Assembly: GCA_022360235.1 (NCBI GenBank) | Contig: JAKSDE010000183.1 | Span: forward strand, 1 to 5,565 | DNA from: Cytophagales bacterium | Lineage (GTDB): Bacteria > Bacteroidota > Bacteroidia > Cytophagales > Amoebophilaceae | DNA length: 5,565 nucleotides | Direction: 5' to 3' | In this document: piece by piece, positions 1 through 5,565 of the stretch | Numbering within the stretch: position 1 is the stretch's first letter | How the letters are laid out: each line of letters begins with the position of its first letter | Position numbers and translations under genes: made by a program | Notes under the pieces: model-generated | What the model was told of the DNA's origin: nothing | Seen by the model: only the letters and a program-made list of their open reading frames with translations | The model's database searches: none

Positions 1-332
1 AAATACAAGCAAAACTTATTGTAGAAGGTGCTAATGGACCTACCTCAGCAAAGGCAGATAGCATTATCAATGAAAAAGGTATTACAGTAGTACCTGATAT
101 TTTAGCGAATGCAGGAGGAGTAGTCGTGTCTTACTTCGAATGGGTACAAAATCGCTTGGGCTACAAGTGGAGTAGAGAACGGGTAAATCGTAGGTCGGAC
201 AGAACCATTAAAGAAGCCTTTGGTAAAGTTTACAAAGCCTCTGAGAGTTATCGGGTCCCTATGAGGATTGCAGCTTACATGGTGGCTATTGATAAAGTAG
301 CTAAAACCTACAAATACCGAGGTGGCTTTTGA
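1..332 (+). CDS. gdhA: Glutamate dehydrogenase (Glu/Leu/Phe/Val dehydrogenase family), C-terminal part, 5' end outside window
   Basis: The reading frame is open from the left edge (first whole codon at base 3) for 109 codons to TGA at 330-332. The visible residues include LIVEGANGPTSAKAD, then VVPDILANAGGVVVSYFEW, and near the end RIAAYMVAIDKVAKTYKYRG. These are hallmark segments of the NAD(P)-binding and C-terminal helical part of hexameric GDH. The EGANGPT and PDILANAGGV loops lie at the cofactor/active-site cleft in this family. The cytoplasmic enzyme interconverts glutamate with 2-oxoglutarate and ammonium. The GTG at 126 is an internal codon, not a start. Cofactor preference and catabolic versus anabolic role cannot be judged without the N-terminal half, so gdhA is used generically (gudB/rocG-type names are possible). 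psd follows after 14 nt on the same strand, suggesting co-transcription. Confidence 0.93.
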   Translation, partial: IQAKLIVEGANGPTSAKADSIINEKGITVVPDILANAGGVVVSYFEWVQNRLGYKWSRERVNRRSDRTIKEAFGKVYKASESYRVPMRIAAYMVAIDKVAKTYKYRGGF

Positions 333-346
333 AAAGCAGCTATATA

Positions 347-1003
347 ATGTATATTCATAAAGAAGGAAGAAATATTGTACTAATCACCTTAATACTGCTA
401 GTAATAGGTAATTTTATAGTAATCAAATTTTTTTCCCCGAGGAGGGAAATACCTATTCTCTTGATAGGTATAAGTAGTATCTTCTATCTCTGGATCATGT
501 ATTTCTTCCGTAATCCCGACAGAGAAATACAGGTGAATGAAAAATACGTACTAGCACCAGCAGATGGAAAAGTCGTCTCGGTAGAAAAAGTCTATGAAGC
601 AGAATACTTTAAAGAACATCGAATACAGATAAGCATTTTTATGTCTCCATTCAACGTCCATGTGAATAGAAATCCTATCTCAGGAGTAATTAAGTTTTTT
701 AAGTATCACCCAGGAAAATACTGGGTAGCTTGGCACCCGAAATCGAGTACCCAAAACGAACGAACTACCATAGTAATTGAAAATCAGAATAAACTGCAAA
801 TCCTCTTCCGCCAAATAGCAGGCTTTATAGCACGAAGAATCAAATTCTATCCCACACAAGGTGAACAAGTAAAACAAGGAGCAGAATGTGGCTTTATTAA
901 ATTTGGTTCTAGAGTAGATGTCTTTTTACCCTTAAATGCTAAAGTGAAAGTGAAGCTTAGAGAACAAATGAAAGGGGGAATATCTGTATTAGCTGAACTT
1001 TAA
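347..1003 (+). CDS. psd: Phosphatidylserine decarboxylase proenzyme, short bacterial/archaeal-like type
   Basis: Decarboxylates phosphatidylserine to phosphatidylethanolamine at the inner membrane. Starting at ATG 347 gives 218 residues, within the usual range for the short PSD type. Two hydrophobic segments (about residues 9-28 and 35-54) anchor the N-terminus, followed by the RNP motif. The catalytic domain shows APADG (Asp73), IQISIFMSPFNVHVNRNP (His105), KSSTQNER, RQIAG, ARRI and KFGSRVDVFLP. Self-cleavage between Gly187 and Ser188 (codon 908-910) should leave the pyruvoyl cofactor on the alpha chain, as known for the family, where an Asp-His-Ser triad drives processing. A TTG at 329, overlapping the GDH stop region, is in frame and would add six residues. 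I prefer ATG 347 because relatives begin with M-x-x-H-K-E-G, matched here by MYIHKEGRN. No good Shine-Dalgarno precedes 347, which is common in Bacteroidota. No pssA partner is visible. Confidence 0.94.
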   Translation: MYIHKEGRNIVLITLILLVIGNFIVIKFFSPRREIPILLIGISSIFYLWIMYFFRNPDREIQVNEKYVLAPADGKVVSVEKVYEAEYFKEHRIQISIFMSPFNVHVNRNPISGVIKFFKYHPGKYWVAWHPKSSTQNERTTIVIENQNKLQILFRQIAGFIARRIKFYPTQGEQVKQGAECGFIKFGSRVDVFLPLNAKVKVKLREQMKGGISVLAEL

Positions 1004-1066
1004 CAACCTACGTTCTCTATACGTTCCCATGGGTTGAGGGCTTGGGTAAGAAAACTTTTAAACAAA

Positions 1067-2386
1067 CTAGAACAGTAGCTTGATTAAGCCAAAGCCAAGC
1101 AAAACAGCTGTAGTAGTAGCTACTAGCCCAGGTACCATGAAACTATGATTCAAGATAAACTTCCCAATCCGAGTAGTACCTGTACGATCAAAATTAATAG
1201 CAGCAAGTATAGCAGGATGATTAGGTATAAAAAATAAGCCATTGACTGCTGGAAACATAGCCACTAAAGCAACTGCCGGTATTCCTAGAGAAATTCCTAA
1301 AGGCACTAATGCTCGGATAGCAGCTGCTTGACTCACTACTATAACAGACAACAGAAAAAGGAAAATACTAAATTGCCAAGGAGCTGCTGTGATATATGCT
1401 TGAACTATATGCATAATCTGAACTGTATTTTGAGCAAAAAAAGTATCTCCTAACCACGAAATTCCAAAAATGGCAATCACAGCCTGGATACCTGCAATGA
1501 AGACATGCCCTTTAACGATCTTAGTGGGCTTTACGCCACATAGTAAGACGATGAGCGCCGCAGTAGCCAACATGATGATTTCAATAATTACAGTCATGTT
1601 CATCACAACTACTTCTCTATTAACTTCCCAAGTTGGCCTAAGTCCTTTAAAGGAACCAAACAATACAATGAGCAAAATTCCTATCATAAGTAAAACAACC
1701 GATCGCTTTGCTGAAGTTGATACTACTGGATAGTTAATAGCATCTTGTCGTTCTTGCCCTTTTTGAGAAAGCCCCACTTTCTTTAAGTAGGCAGGATCTT
1801 CATGCAATTCTTTACCCATTTTATTAGCAATAATAGTGGCTACTATTACTCCACCTAGGGTAGCAGGCACACAAACCTTAAGAATATCAGCTAACTCTAT
1901 ACCATAAGGACTCAAGAGACCAACTAAGATTGCCGTAGCAGCTGATATAGGACTTGCTGTAACCGCTTGTTGAGCAGCAGTTACAGAAACTGATAAAGGA
2001 CGTTCAGGCCTTATACCCGTTTCTTTTGCAACCTCGGCTATTACAGGTAATATGGAATAACAAATATGACTTGTTCCTGCTAAAAATGAGAATAAGTAAG
2101 TGACAAGAGGCCCTATGAATGTAATTTGACGAGGATGTTTTCTGATTATTTTTTCTCCTAATATAACTAGATAACGTAGTCCTCCTGCACTTTCTAAAAT
2201 ACCCACTGCTGTGACTACAGCCATGATGATAAGCAGCACATCCACCGGGGGAGAAGTAGGCGGTACATGAAAACCAAAGGTCAGAATGGCTAAACCTAGT
2301 CCTCCCATTACCCCTAAGCCAATTCCTTTTAAGCGAGCCCCAATAAAAATAGCTAAAAGCACTATAATAATTTCAAACCAAAACAT
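1067..2386 (-). CDS. dcuB: Anaerobic C4-dicarboxylate transporter, DcuA/DcuB family
   Basis: Inner-membrane carrier of the Dcu family, known to take up or exchange fumarate, malate, succinate and aspartate. The 439 residues match the usual length (about 430-450). The protein is almost wholly hydrophobic, with likely membrane segments near residues 3-16, 22-38, 49-65, 87-103, 134-156, 165-187, 228-244, 262-284, 296-312, 336-357, 362-388 and 416-436. Family landmarks are GARLKGIGLGVMGGLGL, PPVDVLLIIMAVV, LPVIAEVA, IRPERP, TASPISAA, WLGDTFF, SQAAA and FDRTGTTRIGKFILNHSF. PPVDV, RPERP and the FDR-x-GTT-x-IG-x-F-x-x-NHSF region resemble DcuB slightly more than DcuA, but exact subtype and direction of transport are inferred. 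The start at 2384-2386 is preceded by the purine-rich stretch AAGATAAGAGA. It converges on psd with a 63-nt gap. The nearest upstream gene on its strand is the ABC exporter, 217 nt away. Confidence 0.93.
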   Translation of the reverse strand: MFWFEIIIVLLAIFIGARLKGIGLGVMGGLGLAILTFGFHVPPTSPPVDVLLIIMAVVTAVGILESAGGLRYLVILGEKIIRKHPRQITFIGPLVTYLFSFLAGTSHICYSILPVIAEVAKETGIRPERPLSVSVTAAQQAVTASPISAATAILVGLLSPYGIELADILKVCVPATLGGVIVATIIANKMGKELHEDPAYLKKVGLSQKGQERQDAINYPVVSTSAKRSVVLLMIGILLIVLFGSFKGLRPTWEVNREVVVMNMTVIIEIIMLATAALIVLLCGVKPTKIVKGHVFIAGIQAVIAIFGISWLGDTFFAQNTVQIMHIVQAYITAAPWQFSIFLFLLSVIVVSQAAAIRALVPLGISLGIPAVALVAMFPAVNGLFFIPNHPAILAAINFDRTGTTRIGKFILNHSFMVPGLVATTTAVLLGFGLIKLLF

Positions 2387-2422
2387 TCTCTTATCTTCAT
2401 AAATCTATTGAGTCGACACGAC

Positions 2423-2467
2423 GTACTCGTACTCACTATTCTATTAACTTGTTAAGTACGTTAGTAC
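2423..2467 (-). promoter_or_regulatory. Bulged inverted repeat in the dcuB upstream region
   Basis: GTACTCGTACT at 2423-2433 pairs with AGTACG plus AGTAC at 2455-2460 and 2463-2467, giving 11 base pairs with a two-base bulge (TT 2461-2462) and a 21-nt loop. The shorter inverted repeat TTAAC-TT-GTTAA (2444-2455) lies in the loop and overlaps the right arm by one base. The structure sits 37 nt upstream of the dcuB ATG. No T-run follows it on the minus strand, so it is not a standard terminator. It could be a leader hairpin, an operator or mRNA-stabilising structure. The pairing is visible in the sequence; the function is a guess. Confidence 0.3.
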
Positions 2468-2599
2468 TACAAAAAAAGTTTGTAAGCTTACTCGCTTTTC
2501 CTGCGTATAATGCTTAAGACATCCTTCCTAGCCTTTTGATAGGTTAAGCAGAACAAAGCTACGACAAAATTAGTAATATTTTGAGAAATTTACCACCCT

Positions 2600-2627
2600 A
2601 GAACTAAGAACTAGGAACTCGCAACTC
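2600..2627. repeat. Heptanucleotide tandem repeat, copy 1 (four units of NNAACTN)
   Basis: Four consecutive 7-bp units read agaacta, agaacta, ggaactc, gcaactc, followed by a decayed agactgc. The AACT core is invariant and the first two and last bases vary. The flank just left is ccaccct. The array covers the last seven codons and the stop of the ABC exporter gene, so it contributes coding sequence. A sister array with the same unit and orientation lies at 4596-4623. Confidence 0.6.
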
Positions 2628-4400
2628 AGACTGCACGAGTTGCTTCTTGTGTAGTGTATAGTAAAAGCCCTTGTTTTTTAGTAAGCTTTTATGATTACCT
2701 TGCTCTACGACCCTCCCTGCATCCAATACCAAAATTTGTTTCGCTAGTTTAGCAACAGACACCCTATGAGAGATGATAATCACAGTTTTTCCCTTCATCA
2801 CGTGCTTTATTTTTTGAAGAATTCTTTGCTCCGTTTTCGTATCGACCGAAGAAAGCGCGTCATCTAGGACCAGTATGGGGGGATTTCGTACCAGTGCTCT
2901 GGCAATCGTAAGCCGTTGCTTTTGTCCCCCTGAAAGTGTTACCCCTCTTTCTCCCAGTCTTGTCTCCATTTTTTTGGGGAAACGCTGGATATTTTCATAA
3001 ATATCAGCTTCTTGAGCAGCTTGGGTAATGTTTTCTTCTGTTGCCTGGTCCATGCCGAAAGCGATATTGTTTTTAATCGTATCGGAAAAGAGAAAAACAT
3101 CTTGTGGTACATAGCCTATTTGTTTTCTCAGTGAAGGAACTGCATAGTGCTGAATAAGCCATCCATCAAGGGTGATCTTGCCAGCCGTAGCGTCATATAA
3201 ACGACAGAGTAAGTGGGCAATCGTGCTTTTACCTGCTCCTGTAGTGCCAATAATAGCTATAGATTCGCCAGCAGGCACTGTAAAAGAGACAGCTTGTAAC
3301 GCCTGGATGCCCGAATCAGGATAGGTAAAACTTACGTTTTGGAAGGTAATAGTACCAGCTAGCTGCTTATCTAATGCTTTCTGGGAAACAATAGGATTTT
3401 GTTCGCTGAGAAACTCATTAATTCTTTTTTGGGAAGCTACTGCTCTCTGAACGAGGCTTGTTATCCAACCTACCGAAGTGACAGGCCAGCTGAGTAAGTT
3501 CATGTATATAACAAACTCAGCAATATTGCCAGGCGTAATGGCTCCTTTGGTCACCTCTTCTCCACCCACAAACACGTTGAGGATGGTGCTCAAGCCGATC
3601 ATGCTTACCATTAAGGGAAAAAATAGTGCGTTGACGCGCGTCAAGTGGAGTGCTTTTTCCTTATAGTCATTGCATGCGATGGTAAACTTTTCTAGGGAGG
3701 CCTCTTCTCTCGCAAAAGATTTTAAGATTCTAATGCCAGAGAAAGCTTCTTGTACAAACGTAGCAAGTTGGGAAAATTTTCTTTGTATTTTCTCAGAGCG
3801 TTGGCTGATAGAACGACTCACATAATAGATAGTAACTGATAAAATGGGTAAGGGGATGAGCGAATAAAGGGTGAGCTTTACATTAATCGTAAACATATAA
3901 GGAATGACCATTAAAAAGAGGGTGATCAAATTTAATCCAAACATAATGGCAGGGCCAAGATACATTCGCACTCTGTTTACATCTTCTGAAATGCGCGCCA
4001 TGAGATCGCCTGTGCTATTTCTCTTGTAAAAACTTAGAGGTAAAGTTTGGTAATGTTGATAAAGCTCATTTTTAAGATCATACTCAATACGTCTAGCCAT
4101 TACGAGGATTGTTTGCCGTACCAAAAACAAAAACGCACCCTTGATGATTGCTGCTACTAAGATGAACACGCCGTAAGTGACTATTCCCCCAACAAAAACT
4201 TGATAGATAGCTTCTTGTAGGCTAAATCCATCAAAAAGCTGATAGCTATGAATCGATTCTTTCACAAGATTAAAGGCATTCCTCACAAACTGGGCAGGGA
4301 GAATAGCAAAAAAGTTAGCAATAACGATAAAAACCGTTCCTATTAGGAGGCGGTACTTGTATTTTAGTAAATATTTATTGAGGTGACTGAGCTCTTTCAT
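2604..4400 (-). CDS. ABC exporter half-transporter (permease fused to ATPase), MdlA/MsbA-like
   Basis: Homo- or heterodimeric inner-membrane ABC exporter of 598 residues, the normal size for a TMD-NBD half-transporter. Membrane segments lie near residues 18-36, 68-92, 148-170, 173-195, 255-279 and 291-312. The ATPase domain (about 350-585) shows Walker A GTTGAGKST (385-393), Q-loop Gln433 in VPQD, signature LSGGQ (489-493), Walker B ILVLDD (509-514), D-loop SSVD (517-520) and H-loop His545 in ISHR. The residue after the Walker B Asp is Asp514 rather than the usual catalytic Glu, as in MdlA, YheI/BmrC and TM287, which work as one half of a heterodimer. No partner gene is in the window. The start MKELSHLNKYLLKYKYRLL agrees with the family N-terminus. 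The substrate (lipid, peptide or drug) cannot be told. The last residues, SELRVPSS, are mostly encoded by a heptanucleotide repeat and are probably not conserved. Confidence 0.93.
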   Translation of the reverse strand: MKELSHLNKYLLKYKYRLLIGTVFIVIANFFAILPAQFVRNAFNLVKESIHSYQLFDGFSLQEAIYQVFVGGIVTYGVFILVAAIIKGAFLFLVRQTILVMARRIEYDLKNELYQHYQTLPLSFYKRNSTGDLMARISEDVNRVRMYLGPAIMFGLNLITLFLMVIPYMFTINVKLTLYSLIPLPILSVTIYYVSRSISQRSEKIQRKFSQLATFVQEAFSGIRILKSFAREEASLEKFTIACNDYKEKALHLTRVNALFFPLMVSMIGLSTILNVFVGGEEVTKGAITPGNIAEFVIYMNLLSWPVTSVGWITSLVQRAVASQKRINEFLSEQNPIVSQKALDKQLAGTITFQNVSFTYPDSGIQALQAVSFTVPAGESIAIIGTTGAGKSTIAHLLCRLYDATAGKITLDGWLIQHYAVPSLRKQIGYVPQDVFLFSDTIKNNIAFGMDQATEENITQAAQEADIYENIQRFPKKMETRLGERGVTLSGGQKQRLTIARALVRNPPILVLDDALSSVDTKTEQRILQKIKHVMKGKTVIIISHRVSVAKLAKQILVLDAGRVVEQGNHKSLLKNKGFYYTLHKKQLVQSELRVPSS

Positions 4401-4434
4401 TACTGTCAGTTAGCGCGTTCTATTTTTCGTAAAT

Positions 4435-4463
4435 AAAATAACATAAAGCTTGGCTTGTTTCAA
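4435..4463 (-). promoter_or_regulatory. Candidate sigma70-like promoter for the ABC exporter gene
   Basis: On the minus strand TTGAAA (4463-4458, five of six to TTGACA) is followed after exactly 17 nt by TATTTT (4440-4435, four of six to TATAAT). The start codon lies 34 nt further on. An AT-rich stretch upstream (about 4476-4492) could act as an UP element. The Bacteroidota-specific TTTG/TAnnTTTG pattern is not matched here, so this remains a weak prediction. Confidence 0.3.
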
Positions 4464-4595
4464 AATAGGTTGATGCTAAATTTTTTATTTAGTCGGCCCT
4501 TAACAAGTATTCAATACGGTGTTTTTACACTTACAAGTGACTAGATCGTGTTAACATTAGAAAGCCCTACTACTATCCAATATCCACACGACCTA

Positions 4596-4623
4596 AGAAC
4601 TTAGAACTAGCAACTAAGAACTT
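4596..4623. repeat. Heptanucleotide tandem repeat, copy 2 (four units of NNAACTN)
   Basis: Four units read agaactt, agaacta, gcaacta, agaactt, with the same invariant AACT core, period, copy number and orientation as the array at 2600-2627. The left flank cgaccta also resembles the other copy's ccaccct. This copy is wholly intergenic, about 100 nt before the Rpn-family gene. Presence of two equal-length arrays in 2 kb suggests a dispersed repeat family of this genome. Confidence 0.6.
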
Positions 4624-4793
4624 ATCTTTCAGCGCTTAAAAAGACAAAAAACTTCTAGAAATACCCCAAAAGTCGTAAATTGCAGCCCAGAAACATTGCC
4701 TAAACAACAGGAATTACTACAAGCATGATAAAACGTTTTTTAGATCCCAAGAATGACTTTGCTTTTAAGCATATTTTTGGCAACGAAAAGCAT

Positions 4794-4799
4794 AAAAAA
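4794..4799 (+). other. A6 homopolymer at the frameshift point
   Basis: The frame-0 codons read CAT AAA AAA TAT TAA. The conserved protein sequence requires CAT AAA AAA ATA TTA, that is seven A residues. A slip by ribosome or RNA polymerase on this run would restore the full product; otherwise a 26-residue peptide is made. There is no strict X-XXY-YYZ slippery heptamer in frame 0, since the base before the run is T. Confidence 0.7.
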
Positions 4800-5470
4800 T
4801 ATTAATAAGCTTTTTAAACACGGTGCTACAAAATCAACTCTCCTCCCCCACTCAGGACTTAGATTTCTTAAAGACGGTCCAAGATCCGGAGCTAGCTTCT
4901 AAGAAACAAAGTGCGGTGGATGTAATGTGTCAAGACCGAGAAGGAGCCTACTATATCGTGGAGATGCAAGTAGCCAGCCAAGCAGGTTTTGAGGCGCGGG
5001 CACAGTATTATGCTTCCAAGGCCTATATTTCTCAAATGAACCAAGCAGATCAATATAAAGAACTGAAAGAGGTTATTTTTTTGGCCATTGCCGACTATCT
5101 TGTTTTCCCCAACAAAAAAGCTTATAAATCCGAACATTGTACCTTAGACGGTCAAACCGGGGAAAATGACTTAGATAAAATCTTCTTTACTTTTGTGGAG
5201 CTTCCCAAGTTTGAAGAGCTTTTAAAACAAGAGGGTCGTAGCTTGCAAGAGCTAACGTTAGAGGAAAAGTGGTATTATTTTTTACTTCATGCGCCCCTCA
5301 CAACAGACGAAGAGCTGAGTGTGTTATCGGCGTGTTTAGAGATCAAGGCGGCCTATGAAGCGTTGAACTATCATGGCTTAAGTGATCGTGAGCAAAGGAG
5401 TTATGATTTGGCCGAAAAGAGTAGGTTAGATGAAATAGCCATTCTTGATAAACTCCAAGAAGAAGCCACG

Positions 5471-5565
5471 CAGAAAGGTAGAGAGGTTGGCAAAGAAGAA
5501 GGCATAGAGATAGGCAAGCAAAAAGGTAGGGAAGAAGGCAGAAAAGAAGGCCTGGAGATAGGCAA
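5471..5565 (+). repeat. 12-bp period repeat encoding a glycine-every-fourth-residue tail of the Rpn-family protein
   Basis: From about codon 5471 the protein reads as repeats of three mostly charged residues plus Gly: QKG, REVG, KEEG, IEIG, KQKG, REEG, RKEG, LEIG. Glycine recurs every four residues, eight times before the edge, giving an imperfect 12-bp tandem repeat in DNA. Such xxxG tails of variable length are known at the C-terminus of this family. The repeat runs out of the window, so its length is unknown. Confidence 0.75.

Larger units (their letters stand above)
4401..4724. other. Divergent intergenic region between the ABC exporter and the Rpn-family gene
   Basis: These 324 nt contain no supportable gene. 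They hold a candidate promoter for the ABC gene (4435-4463), an AT-rich inverted repeat CTAAAT-TTTTT-ATTTAG (4476-4492), two small adjacent palindromic motifs, GTGT-TTTT-ACAC (4519-4530) and CACTT-AC-AAGTG (4528-4539), and the second heptanucleotide array (4596-4623). No convincing promoter or Shine-Dalgarno was found for the nuclease gene; an AGGA at 4709-4712 is 12 nt from its ATG. No terminal inverted repeat or target-site duplication marking an insertion is evident. Confidence 0.5.
4725..5565 (+). pseudogene. Rpn/PD-(D/E)XK nuclease family 'transposase', frameshifted near the 5' end, 3' end outside window
   Basis: ATG at 4725 opens MIKRFLDPKNDFAFKHIFG, the standard N-terminus of Rpn-family (PDDEXK_2-type) recombination-promoting nucleases/putative transposases. 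The frame meets TAA at 4803-4805 after 26 codons. The homology continues in the -1 frame from ATA at 4799 (ILISFLNTVLQNQL) and stays open to the window end, 255 more codons. Restoring one A in the A6 run at 4794-4799 joins the frames exactly. Family features downstream are the nuclease core, with Asp codon 4919-4921 (VDVMCQD) and Glu/Gln codons 4961-4963 and 4967-4969 (IVEMQVA, the E-x-Q variant of the motif), then QYYASKAY, DYLVFPNKKAYKSEH, ENDLDKIFFTFVELPKF and LTLEEKWYYFLLHAP. The C-terminus becomes a glycine-spaced charged repeat. The core residues are intact, so the break may be recent, rescued by slippage, or a sequencing error. Confidence 0.85.

Noticed and set aside
680..877. 65-codon open frame on the minus strand
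   Set aside because: It lies inside psd on the opposite strand, has no recognisable protein features, and psd is firmly supported.
1004..1066. Terminator in the convergent psd/dcuB gap, and a TACGTTC direct repeat (1009-1015, 1020-1026)
   Set aside because: No stem of useful length followed by a T-run on either strand; the short direct repeat is not strong enough to stand alone.
1470..1733. 87-codon open frame on the plus strand
   Set aside because: It is antisense to a membrane-spanning part of dcuB; its composition is what reverse-read hydrophobic codons give.
2471..2491. Palindrome GTAAGCTTAC followed on the minus strand by a seven-T run, as a terminator for the ABC gene
   Set aside because: A loopless 10-bp palindrome can form only about three base pairs with a usable loop, too weak for an intrinsic terminator.
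2506..2511. Perfect TATAAT on the plus strand
   Set aside because: There is no -35 at good spacing and no plus-strand gene downstream.
2554..2561. TAGCTTTG on the minus strand, an exact match to the Bacteroidota -7 element TAnnTTTG upstream of dcuB
   Set aside because: No TTTG-like -33 element at the expected spacing, and it is about 168 nt from the start codon; an 8-mer with two free positions is easily found by chance.
3478..3666. 62-codon open frame on the plus strand
   Set aside because: Antisense shadow inside the ABC exporter's membrane domain.
4892..5137. 81-codon open frame on the minus strand
   Set aside because: Antisense to the well-conserved nuclease core of the Rpn-family gene.
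4725..5565. Complete insertion sequence with terminal inverted repeats
   Set aside because: No terminal inverted repeats or target duplication could be recognised on the left side and the right side is outside the window; Rpn-family genes usually lack them.

Overview
The window looks like part of an AT-rich genome from the Bacteroidota, most likely a Cytophagales-type intracellular symbiont of the Amoebophilus/Cardinium kind. This is an inference from three things: the short 'FGS'-type phosphatidylserine decarboxylase beginning MYIHKEG, the Bacteroidota-like ABC exporter, and a broken Rpn/PD-(D/E)XK 'transposase' of the sort that is abundant in such genomes. No rRNA, tRNA, CRISPR array or complete insertion sequence was found.

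Left part, + strand (1-1003): the 3' end of a glutamate dehydrogenase gene is followed 14 nt later by psd. The two are probably co-transcribed. Psd makes phosphatidylethanolamine for the membrane. Middle part, - strand (1067-4400): a DcuA/DcuB-type C4-dicarboxylate transporter converges on psd. About 217 nt upstream of it on the same strand lies a complete MdlA/MsbA-like ABC exporter half-transporter. The spacer between them holds a bulged hairpin and the end of a heptanucleotide repeat. A sigma70-like promoter candidate lies just upstream of the ABC gene.

Right part, + strand (4401-5565): a 324-nt divergent intergenic region carries a second copy of the heptanucleotide repeat. It leads into an Rpn-family nuclease gene whose reading frame is broken 24 codons in, at a run of six A residues. 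Downstream the frame is open to the window edge and ends in a glycine-spaced tetrapeptide repeat.

The metabolic genes are individually ordinary. GDH and a C4-dicarboxylate carrier both touch the 2-oxoglutarate/aspartate/fumarate node, which would suit an organism living on host amino acids, but that link is inferred. The parts that invite a second look are the paired 28-bp heptad arrays (one of which encodes the C-terminal tail and stop of the ABC exporter), the homopolymer frameshift in the nuclease gene, and the Asp in place of the catalytic Glu in the ABC ATPase. I did not find evidence for a wholly new multi-gene system in this window.
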